64,000 nucleotides of DNA from the NCBI GenBank assembly GCA_022393335.1, contig JAJEKB010000326.1, positions 84,020 to 148,019 on the forward strand. The letters run 5' to 3'. Positions within the stretch are counted from its first letter, which is position 1. The number at the start of each line of letters is the position of its first letter. Both the position numbers and the translations under genes were made by a program. This document shows, in pieces, positions 37,201 through 46,908 of the stretch. The stretch comes from Macrotrachela quadricornifera (taxonomy: Eukaryota; Rotifera; Eurotatoria; Philodinida; Philodinidae). Below the pieces are notes generated by a model that worked only from the letters and a program-made list of their open reading frames with translations, had not been told where the DNA came from and did not search any database.

Positions 37201-37485
37201 CATATTAGAATTTGGTGTGTTTGTATTAATAGCAGAATTAATCATAGCATTTACACGAATACTAGATGCTGAATTTGGTTGTTGTGATTGATAATGAAGA
37301 GGAGGAAAACGATGTGAATTTAATGGTGTTGCTTGCCAATTTCGTGAATGTCCTAATTGATTATGTGAGATTTGTTGAAGACTATTATCGAAAAATGATG
37401 ATGATGTAGAAGAAATATTAACTGGTGTACCATAAGTAGTTGCTAATGAACATTTTTTATTCGCAAATACTGAGCCTTTTTTCAT
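34261..37485 (-). CDS. Unrecognised long coiled-coil protein (about 720 residues)
   Basis: Family not recognised. Nine exons keep phase: 37485-37147, 37088-37008, 36950-36471, 36411-36252, 36196-35994, 35334-35092, 35034-34837, 34776-34359, 34301-34261. The first 110 residues are Ser/Asn/Gln-rich and basic. Residues about 105-290 are helical with conserved-looking segments (LVENLNELLAELAIP, GFEDILTVLDHL, WAYLKQVLLLYRL, FKLLMRQMFWIGRHDP). From about residue 290 to 630 it is almost continuous coiled coil (QRDQLKQQ, ELKANRNELENE, AAEREWKSAAKHGQRRAAQ). A linker with VDFDLSDIIGDTT sits near residue 460. An acidic loop (DDDDEDEEEEE) is near 645, and the protein ends LYDHLSILDAK. A globular head plus long coiled coil is the shape of centrosomal, ciliary and kinetochore proteins, but no such assignment is made. 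The intron at 35335-35993 carries a MITE. Confidence 0.75.
35335..35993 (-). other. Intron (659 bp) of the coiled-coil gene
   Basis: Donor GTAAGA next to 35994; acceptor ATTTAG next to 35334. It is roughly ten times longer than the other introns of this gene. An 84-bp miniature element explains only part of the extra length; the rest is AT-rich with nothing recognised. Confidence 0.75.
35400..35499. mobile_element. hAT-like MITE (84 bp) with near-perfect 8-bp target duplication
   Basis: The element is 35408-35491. The left end reads CAGAGATGTCCATCGCGG; the reverse complement of the right end reads CAGAAATGTTCATCGCGG (16 of 18 identical). Flanks are CTAGATTT (35400-35407) and CCAGATTT (35492-35499), a 7 of 8 match. 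Ends starting CAG with an 8-bp duplication point to hAT (established knowledge). It is GC-rich against an AT-rich intron and is too short to code. Its ends differ from the RBFA-intron element, so it is a separate family. Confidence 0.8.
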
Positions 37486-38806
37486 TCTTGTTCGTTTCAG
37501 TTGAGTAAATTTTTTTCTAATGATCGATTGAAATGAATTGATGACCGATGAAACTTTGAGTCATGACTAGCTGTTATATATCTTTGTTCATTGTCGCCAT
37601 GATTCGTGTCGAAATTGCCTCGTCATACTACATTCAGTTGATAAGTGACATCTATCTAAAGAATTTATTTAAAATATATACTAAATTTAATGATATTAAA
37701 CTCGTATTAATTTACAATAAAAATATTTGTTTAATAATTATCTAAAAAACATATCTAGTTAGAATATAAACATTGTTTGAGCAAGATGTCGGTATCATAG
37801 AAGTAATGTATTATTCTTTAAATCTTATCTATTACAGAAGGTAGAGATAAACTACATGTATTTTTCTATTTACATATAAAATCATTATTGCAGAAAATAC
37901 ATATGAACTTTTTTATGATGAAGAAAATCAGAGGCGGCGAGATTGTGGAAGAAATAGGAGGATTATCTCATGCTTCGGAAAATTTTCATTGAAACTTTCT
38001 CCGAATTTGAATATTTTGGTAGTATCAATTGTCTCTAAATTTGCGGGTTCTCTAGGCGATTTTCTCCGCTTTGGTAGGACTACTGTAAACATTTTACTCT
38101 ACATTTGATAAAAATCTAAGTTTAAAGAACTCTATTCTAAGTTCGTGTTTAAGTAAGAAATTAATACTATAACTAGATGCTTCTTTCATCATTCTCGAAA
38201 ACATTCTTTACTTTATAGAATCTAAATGATGCTTCATCATTGTCGTAATTATAAGACAGAATCTCTACAACTAGCTAGGCTTCTATTTCTACTTAGTATA
38301 TAGTATAGCTTCCCATAGTAAAACTCTGTATCATATAATAAACTGTATAAATAAAATTAAAGAGAATGTCATAATATCAGTCAGTACTCCCGGTAATTTA
38401 TTATAATACTTCTTCTTTATTGATCAGGCGATGAATTAATAAAAATATTTTTTTTATTGAAAATCTTATAGTATAATATTGCATGAACTGCGATCGGATT
38501 AGTCAAACGAATGTGGGAAAGTCTGCTTCGAAAAGTAAGTGATGACTACCAAAAAAGTTTAGACTCTTTCTCCGAATTCAAGCAGAGTGAGAACGGTTTT
38601 TTTTTGACTCTTCAATCTTGACTTCTGTTCTCACCGTCCGTAGGAAAATAAATTGACATGATTAATTTGCTATCCAATGTAAAACTCAAGTGAAAAGAAT
38701 TGCTGAATATAAACTATATTTTAAATTAATCTAAATAATCTTTATTTATTAATTCTAGTCTTAAAATCTATTTCGACTAAAATAATAATAAATATTTTAT
38801 TTAAAA
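37486..38806. other. Intergenic region upstream of the coiled-coil gene
   Basis: About 1.3 kb with no supported exon. It includes slightly GC-richer patches at 37930-38080 and 38510-38650. In the second patch, GTGAGAAC near 38588 and GTTCTCAC near 38626 form a short hairpin. Confidence 0.55.
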
Positions 38807-40696
38807 TTAAATTTTTCTTTGAATTATAAAAAACTGATTATCAAAAGTAAGAAATTGTTTTAAAAAAGAATTAAGTGATAAATTTTGTATATCATCTGGA
38901 TAATTACTTAAACATTTAAATAATACTATTCGACAAATTGATTTTAATGAAAAATGTTTTTCTTTTGTTTGTTTAATAAATACTTTAATAGGTTCTTTCC
39001 AAAAAATCCAAACACGACGAAATATATGTTCAAAATGAAGATTTTTAACATTTACATCTGGATTATTATAAATACAATCAAGTAAACGAAAAAATTTTCC
39101 ATATAACATACGCATTGTTGATTGTAATATTTCATGTTGTTTAAGTTTAACTAAATGATCATTTTGTGAAGAAGCATTTTCTGTTAAACGATTTTGTACT
39201 TCAACTTGTATAGCTCCTAATGCATAAATAAATTCAGTAAGAATTTCACTTGCTTGAATACTTGTTTTAAATTGATCATAATCATGTAATAATGTTGATA
39301 AACGATTTTTATATAAAACACAACAAAGATTAACATGATGATCAACATATGATAATTTTTGATCAAATGATAATTGTGGTAATATTGAACGTATATAACG
39401 TAATGGTAATTTTGTTATTTGTCCACCACGATTAATAATTAATTGAAGAAAATAAATATTTGAATTAAAATCTTTATTATTATTTAATAAATAATCTAAA
39501 CGTAATGAATTCATATTATAATATAAATGTGTTGGTTTTAATTTTTTTAATGAACATAAACATTCAAGCCAATAATCAAGTGGTGTATGTAATTCAGAAT
39601 TTTCAATTTGTAAAACATATTTTGATGTATATGGAAGAAGAATTTCACATAAAGATAAATTAAAATGACGACATGCATGATGTAATGAACTAGATTTATG
39701 TAAATCAATTTTATTTGTATCAAGACATGATAAATGATGTGTTAAAAGATATTTTATTAAATCAATGGGACCATTTTTATGTGAAAGCATTAGAAGACAA
39801 TGACGACCTTGATCATTTATTGTATTTATATCTAGTTTACTTGGTAATAATCGATGTTCAAGAAGATGTCTTGTACAATCAAATCGATCTTGTTCTATTG
39901 TACGTAATAATACTGGTTTATGACAATATGTATCATCATCATCAATTGAATGCATATAATATTCTATATCATTAAAAAACCAATGAAGAAATTCTTTATG
40001 TTCATCGATTTTTTCTAACTGAAGTAAACGATCTAATATATAACTTAATTCTCTATTAATACGTTCATATATTAAATCTTTTAATATTTTTATTGTTTGA
40101 AGTTTTTCAAATGTTATTGGAATATAAGATCTCCAATTTGTTTCATCTAATCTAATTAAATGATAAAATAAATATAAATGTGTATATAAAATAATAAAAC
40201 TCACCTACTTATTGATTCTATTTAGATCAATATTTTCTTCGTTATTATTTGTAGTCTCTTCTGAGAGTTCATCTAAATTTATCAATGAAAATAATCTTAA
40301 AGAAGTATTTAAATTATTTACTTGTTGATATTGATTGAAGAGAACATTGTCGTACAGAAATTGTATTAGTTATTATTTCAGTTGGATTAATATTAGAACT
40401 ATCAGTAGATGTTTCTTTAAGAAAAATGATAAAAGAATAAAATAATTTTTCAATAGTTTATTTATATAATTATAATTCATACTTATTTCTGAATTATTTA
40501 ATGATATAACATCAATCATCGACATTGGTCGAATTGAAGTTTGATGTTCTTCAAAATATTGATTTATTCCTGCATAACTTATAGGTCGTAATGCATTGTT
40601 TGTTTGACGTGATGGTATATGTAATATTCTTCTAAAACTTGATCTTCGTCTATTATGTTCTTTTACACTATGTTGTTTACCGTTACTGGTGCCCAT
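38807..40696 (-). CDS. Ankyrin-repeat protein with C-terminal SOCS box (ASB-like)
   Basis: Predicted 571 residues. Exons: 40696-40483, 40414-40322, 40272-40209, 40151-38807. The three small introns (49-68 bp) are needed because unspliced frames hit stops; all phases agree. The first 120 residues are Ser/Asn-rich and basic. Ankyrin units lie at about residues 195-330: YCHKPVLLRTIEQDRFDCTR, then DQGRHCLLMLSHKNGPIDLI, then KSSSLHHACRHFNLSLCE. A helical region of about 190 residues follows. The C-terminus, SLKSICRIVLFKCLSN...LSLNSFLKQFL, fits the SOCS-box pattern (SLxxxCR, then L-x-L-P/S-x-x-L-x-x-F/Y-L), which recruits Elongin B/C and Cullin 5 in ASB ubiquitin ligases (established knowledge). 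The target is unknown. The spacing between repeats and box is longer than in most ASB proteins. Confidence 0.72.
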
Positions 40697-42104
40697 ATGA
40701 TAATCAAAAATGAGTCTGTCTCTCCTGTTTGATCACGTCTGTGTTAGACAGAGAGAGACTAGAAATGTCGATGTTCACTTGCTTTTTTCTACCTTTATGT
40801 TATTTATAGATGTAATGTGTTAGATATCCTTGATAATTTGTTGTTATTCGTATATGAAACGTTACGTTACTTAATCAGAAAAAGCATAACCATTGCATCC
40901 ACACGGCTGAATGATTCCTTTTTGTTGAAAAGGTGAAAAAAATCATTGAAAAAGAATATAGACTAAGGCAAAAATATTCTTAACCTTGGTTATAGAAAAA
41001 AAAAGAAGAACGTAAGAAAATAAAAACATAAATGTATATAATATTAGTTCATAGGCTTGTATCTTGTACAGATTTCTATCATAGAAAAGGTAGTACATTA
41101 CTCATTCAAGAAACGAAAAAACCGCCAAAAAAAAAAGAGAAAATGAAATAGGCAATGATCAAGGTTATTACATTTATCATATCATTCGTTTTTGATTCTG
41201 TCTGTCTGGCTTATAGACAAAATGAAGATACAAAGATTATATCTGCGACACACTGACATTTCAATAACGATGTTCAATGATCAGTTCATTGTTTCACAAG
41301 GATATACTATATGATTATTTTTATTAAGCAGTTAAATTTTAGTATTTTATCAAATATATAACCAATTGTATTAATAATTAGATTTCCTGCTGAATATAAT
41401 GATAAAGAGAAATGTTTTATTTGTTCAATAAAATTTAGTAGTTTTAGTCTGTTTAAAAGGAATAAAAATATATAAGACAAGTTTATTTTGACCTTATTGT
41501 GGTATATAGAGTTGAATTAAACAAATGATTCTGTTCTAATCTTTAACTATAAGTAATATATCCCAGCGGCAAGTTACAGATTTATAACTCAAACTATTGT
41601 TTTTCTTAACGTATATAATGCATATGATCATCAAATGATGTGTTCGTGCTTTTTAATCGGGAAACCTTTTAAATGAATGATTGTTTTTTTATGTAAATGA
41701 ACCCTTATCTGCTAATAATAGAAGCAAAATTACTAATATTTTATAGGTCAATATTTGTTCAAAATAGTTTAGAAAAAAATAAATCTTAGTTATAATATTA
41801 TCAGAATAAAAAGTTTTCTTTTTTATTTAAATATTCCTATTTAGTCTTGAAAAAATAAGACGAGAATACACGTTTTTATTGATAGGACGGGATAATCTTT
41901 TTTTGAAGAAAAAAGAGCGTATTTTTGTTGTTTTCTTCTATATTTTTATCTAATCCTGACTCGCATATACGCTACATTTCATGACATCCATCACGGATGT
42001 AACATGTAATAAAAGATTCCTTTAGAAACAAGAAAAGTGTATAGACATTACACTATCATATATTGATTTTTTAAACTAATATTGAAAGAAAGACAAAGGA
42101 AATA
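40697..42104. other. Intergenic region between divergent ASB-like and calcium-sensor genes
   Basis: About 1.4 kb that should hold both promoters. No coding exon, RNA gene or repeat family was recognised. Confidence 0.6.
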
Positions 42105-42757
42105 ATGGGTAATCAACAACAGCATCAAGTAGAAGAAGATTTATCAATAAATGATTATCGATATTTAATGAAACAAACACGTTTAACACCACATGTTATT
42201 CAAGGTTGGTATCGAGAATTTTTAAATGTATGTCCAAATGGTCAATTAAATAAAAATCAATTTATTAAATTTTATAAAGAATTAGAAAATTCTTCAACAA
42301 AAAATGTTCAATCTATTGCTGAAAATGTTTTTAATGCATTTGATCATAATGGTAGATTTTAATATTCAATTATTTAAGAATATATATATATATATATTTG
42401 TTTTCTTTTGAAATTTTAGGAAATAATCGAATTGATTTTAAAGAATTTCTTATTGCATATGTTGTAACATCAATTGGTGAACCTATAGATAAATTACAAT
42501 ATGCATTTTCATTATTTGATAAAAATCATTCACAAACAATTGAACCAGATGAAATGATTGGAGTATTAAAAAAACTTTTTCTATTAACAGGATATAATAT
42601 GAATAAAACTTCACCAGAATCTGTTACATATAATATATTTCGTGCACTTGATCTTGATTGTAATCAATCATTATCAGAAGAAGAATTTATTAATGGTTGT
42701 CTTAAAAATGAATCAATTCGAAATTTACTTTCACCATTTGAAAATGAATATCCATAA
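42105..42757 (+). CDS. Neuronal calcium sensor family protein (four EF-hands)
   Basis: Predicted 194 residues; exons 42105-42351 and 42420-42757. The start MGNQQQ fits N-myristoylation (Gly 2), the basis of the calcium-myristoyl switch in this family. EF1 has Cys-Pro in its loop (NVCPNGQLNKNQF) and is degenerate, as in all neuronal calcium sensors. EF2 loop DHNGNNRIDFKE, EF3 loop DKNHSQTIEPDE and EF4 loop DLDCNQSLSEEE keep acidic residues at positions 1 and 12. The intron falls inside the EF2 loop (DHNG/NNRID). Length equals the family norm (about 190). It could be nearer to frequenin, neurocalcin or KChIP; not resolved. It is a soluble or membrane-tethered calcium sensor, probably neuronal. 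Confidence 0.87.
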
Positions 42758-43061
42758 CAAAATAAAACTTAAAATTTAATATTCTAACTATTTGTTTTTT
42801 TTTATTGTCTTATATTATATATATATATATGTTGTATTCATAGCTTTTATTGTAGATAATAATTGATGCTTTAAAGATTAATTATATTAAAATTTGAAAA
42901 GATGTCGCATTTATTCATTGTAATATTCTTAACGAATCAAAGTCATTCTTTTCTTTCATTCAAAAAATATAGTTTCATGACAACGAGAACTTCCCATTAG
43001 TCATTCATTATTGACTTTTGTGTCCCTTCCACAGTCCCTCTTTCATCATCTTTTTACTATT
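42758..43061. other. Intergenic region between the calcium sensor and HSP70
   Basis: It holds the calcium-sensor 3' UTR, an AT dinucleotide run near 42815-42830, and the distal HSP70 promoter. No exon seen. Confidence 0.6.
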
Positions 43062-43108
43062 CGAATATTCTCGAATACTTTAGAAAAAGGAGATATAATA
43101 ATATATAA
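43062..43108 (+). promoter_or_regulatory. Heat-shock element and TATA box of HSP70
   Basis: Three alternating pentamers with correct 2-base spacing, GAA (43063-43065), TTC (43068-43070), GAA (43073-43075), form a canonical heat-shock-factor site. TATATAA follows at 43102-43108. The HSP70 ATG is 66 bp further on. Position and match are seen; heat induction is inferred. Confidence 0.75.
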
Positions 43109-43173
43109 ACAATGTGTAGAAACCATAATCAACATTGTCTAATATTTGAAATTTATTATACTATTAAAGAGAA

Positions 43174-45312
43174 ATGGCTCGTGCAATTGGTATTGATTTA
43201 GGAACAACATATTCGGTAAGTAATTAATGAATGATATAATTTAAATTAAAATCCTAAAATTTATTTTAGTGTGTTGGTGTATTTCAACATGGAAAAGTTG
43301 AAATAATTGCTAATGATCAAGGTAATAGAACAACACCATCATATGTTGCATTTACTGATAGTGAACGTTTAATTGGTGATGCAGCAAAAAATCAAGTAGC
43401 AATGAATCCAAGTAATACAGTATTTGATGCTAAACGATTAATTGGACGTAAATTTGATGAATCAACTGTACAATCTGATATGAAACATTGGCCATTTAAA
43501 GTAGTTAATAAAGATGGAAAACCAAAAATTCAAGTTGAATATAAAAATGAAACAAAAACATTTACACCTGAAGAAATTTCATCAATGGTATTAACAAAAA
43601 TGAAAGAAATAGCTGAAGCTTATCTTGGAAAACAAATTAAAGATGCTGTTGTTACTGTTCCAGCTTATTTTAATGATTCACAAAGGCAAGCAACAAAAGA
43701 TGCTGGTATTATTGCTGGTCTTAATGTTTTACGTATAATTAATGAACCAACAGCAGCAGCTATTGCATATGGTTTAGATAAAAAATCGTCTGATGAAAAA
43801 AATATTCTTATTTTTGATTTGGGTGGTGGAACATTTGATGTTTCAATATTAATTATTGATCAAGGCGTATTTGAAGTTAAATCAACAGCTGGTGATACAC
43901 ATTTAGGTGGTGAAGATTTTGATAATCGTATGGTAACACATTTTATGCAAGAATTTAAAAGAAAAAGTAATAAAGATATTTCACAAAATGCTCGTGCTCT
44001 TCGTCGTTTACGTACAGCATGTGAACGGGCAAAAGTAAGTTTAAAAAAAAAATAAAATATTTATTGTTTTTTTTCTTAATCTATTCAAATTATTTTCTAA
44101 TAGAGAACATTATCTTCAGCAGCTCAAACTTCAATTGAAATTGATTCTCTTCATGAAGGTGTAGATTTTTATTCTAATATGACACGTGCTCGTTTTGAAG
44201 AATTATGTGCTGATTTATTTCGTTCAACACTTGAACCAGTTCAAAAAGCTTTACAAGATGCTAAAATGGATAAATCAAATATTGATGAAATTGTTCTTGT
44301 TGGTGGTTCAACACGTATTCCAAAAGTACAAAAATTACTTCAAGATTTTTTTAATGGTAAAGAATTAAATAAATCTATTAATCCCGATGAAGCTGTTGCT
44401 TATGGTGCAGCTGTACAAGCAGCTATTTTAACTGGTGATACATCAAAAGAAATTGAAGAAGTTCTTTTAATTGATGTTGCACCACTTTCATTAGTAAGAA
44501 TATACGAAAAAAAAACAATTTTGTTTTATTTTATTAATTTCTTTCTTATAGGGTATTGAAACAGCTGGTGGTGTTATGACAGCATTAATTAAACGTAGTT
44601 CAAGTATTCCAACAAAACAAACTCAAACATTTACAACATATTCAGATAATCAACCTGGTGTTGATATAAAAGTTTTTGAAGGTGAACGTACAATGACTAA
44701 AGATAATCATTTACTTGGAAATTTTCAATTAACTGATATTCCACCAGCACCACGTGGTGTACCACAAATTGAAGTTATATTTGATGTTGATGCTAATGGT
44801 ATATTAAATGTTTCTGCTGTTGATAAATCAACTGGAAAAACAAATAAAATTACAATTAAAAATGATAAAGGACGATTATCAAAAGAAGAAATTGATAAAA
44901 TGGTTTCTGATGCAGAAAAATATAAAAAAGAAGATGAATTACAACGTGAACGTATATCAGCAAAAAATTCATTAGAATCTTATTGTTTTAATATAAAATC
45001 AACTATGAATGAAGAATCAATTTCATCACAAATATCAAATGATGATAAAACAAAAATAAATGAAATAATTGAATCAACAATTAATTGGATTGGATCAAAT
45101 CAATTAGCTGATAAAGATGAATTTCAACATAAACTTAAAGAAGTTGAAAATATTTGTTCACCAATTATGTCAAAATTTCATCGTAAGTTATTTTCTATTA
45201 TATGAATATAGATATATTATTTTTTATTTTAGAAGGTACAAATGATATGCCAGGAAATAATAATCAATCAAAATCAAGTGGTACAGGTCCAACAATCGAA
45301 GAAGTTGATTAA
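43174..45312 (+). CDS. Cytosolic HSP70 chaperone
   Basis: Predicted 635 residues; an ATP-dependent chaperone of the cytosol and nucleus. Exons: 43174-43215, 43270-44034, 44104-44493, 44552-45182, 45233-45312. Nucleotide-binding signatures: [10 protein letters not shown] (split by the first intron after TYS), [12 protein letters not shown] and [14 protein letters not shown]. The linker reads [11 protein letters not shown], followed by [15 protein letters not shown] of the substrate-binding domain. The C-terminus is EEVD, the TPR-co-chaperone motif that marks the cytosolic/nuclear class. No signal peptide is present. Four introns are typical of constitutive (cognate) genes, yet a canonical heat-shock element lies 110 bp upstream of the ATG. 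The GGMP-type repeats seen before EEVD in some members are nearly absent. Confidence 0.97.
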
Positions 45313-46908
45313 ATAATCATAGTACAATATTTCAGTCAAATGATTTTATTTTTTATATTCAATTTTGACAATTTTTTTTTGTTTTTTATAAAATAATAAA
45401 AAAATATTTAAAATAACAATTATTTTTTTTTCATTAATTAGAAAAGACTTTATCATACTGAAGAAGGTTCCTAACTATCAAATCGCTTTTACATTAAAAA
45501 TTGATTCACTTAATAGATTGTAATAAGTTCTTAAACGATGTTGCAGGTCTCTTGATTAGTGATACGCAATTATTACTATAGTATGATACTATAATAGATT
45601 TTTTTAACGTTAATTTTTCAAAATTCAGTTCATAGAATAATTAATTGATTCTGAATTTGTCCTATTCTATAAAGGATTCTTATTTGTTTATCAATTAAAA
45701 TATCTAAAGTTATATTCATCTATAAATTATTCTTTATCAACTTTTTTACAATAATATAAGGAAACCAAATCTTTTGATTTCGTACACCAATTTTACTTTA
45801 AAACATGTCTAGGAAGAAAATATACAAATAAAAATATGAACATTGTCTATATTCATCACATAATTAAATATAACAACAATGCTTCACACGTTCTTCTCAA
45901 AATATGAATGACGAGATTTTTCTCAAATTGATAAACTAATAAGAATTCTATCGAGAATAGGATGAATTCTAAATTTGATCTTGATTAATGTTTTTATAAA
46001 CCGAATTTGAAAAATTAAAACGAAACAAATCGGTGGGTGAGAGTATAAATATAGCATACACTTTTTTATGGAGTAGAACTAGCGGTTTGACTGAAATTGT
46101 AATAAAAATTTCCATCGATTCTTACAGCATAGTCTATCATTTAATCATTTGTACGTTTGTCGCTAAGATAATTTGTGTTGATTATTCCATTAACTATTAC
46201 AAAATATGAGTAAATGAGGAGAAACGAATCATATACATTGTCAATTATAAGATGCATCGATGTTTTCGCTCTAGGGCAAGTGTATATACTACAGTTAAAC
46301 TATCAAGTAATATGCCAAAAACACATATATCTCTACAACAAAACATAAATTTATTGTCAAATTTAACAGAATATGTCATACTGGTTGGAAACGGGATTTT
46401 GCAGCACATGAACGTCTATCATGAAAAACCACACCCTCAAAGTCTTAGTGCGAGTGAGGGTGTGGCCGTGGGTGTGAATAGGTATAAGTGAGGTAATAAA
46501 CGTAAATGTGGGTGTGGACGTCGTTGTGAGTGAAGCTACAGACAGGCATAAGGTTTTTGTGCGGGTTCGGTGATGATCTGAGTTTAAATCTGGGTGTGAA
46601 TATGGACGAAAATGAGTTAGAAATACACTTGACAGACCCATACATTGGGAAGGATGTCCAGTAGTAGGTTAACACGCATCCACGCTGTTACCCACACCGA
46701 GAGTGTTACACAGTATGTTTTTCATGATGGATATTCGCGTGATGAAAATTCACTAATCCCGAATCTACATAACCATATAATACGATGATGGCTTTTTCTT
46801 TCATTTTCTATAATCCTTAGAAAAGATGTCTTCACTATGTATATCTTATAATTATATTTAATTTATTTTCAATGTAGAAATATCAAAAATAATTTTCAAA
46901 AAAATTCA
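45313..46908. other. Intergenic region between HSP70 and XPNPEP3, with a GT-rich repeat
   Basis: AT-rich DNA follows HSP70 (AATAAT/AATAAA words near 45395-45410). The part from about 46420 to 46720 is GC- and GT-richer and is listed separately. Open frames on both strands at 46252-46675 are by-products of that repeat. Confidence 0.6.
46425..46605. repeat. Degenerate GT-rich repeat with an 11-bp perfect palindrome
   Basis: The strand is G/T-rich with recurring GGGTGTG, GTGTGG and GTGAGT words (for example 46458-46475, 46509-46517, 46590-46598). At its left edge CCACACCCTCA (46429-46439) is the exact reverse complement of TGAGGGTGTGG (46455-46465), with a 15-base loop. No fixed period is visible. 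It reads as a decayed minisatellite or telomere-like (TGTGGG-like) tract. Confidence 0.5.

Noticed and set aside
37929..38078. Possible third hAT-like element (CAGAGGCGG at left, CTCCGCTTTG at right)
   Set aside because: Ends are only loosely complementary and no 8-bp flanking duplication is present.
46252..46675. Overlapping frames on both strands rich in Val/Gly or Thr/His/Pro
   Set aside because: They are translations of the GT-rich repeat; no consistent gene structure.
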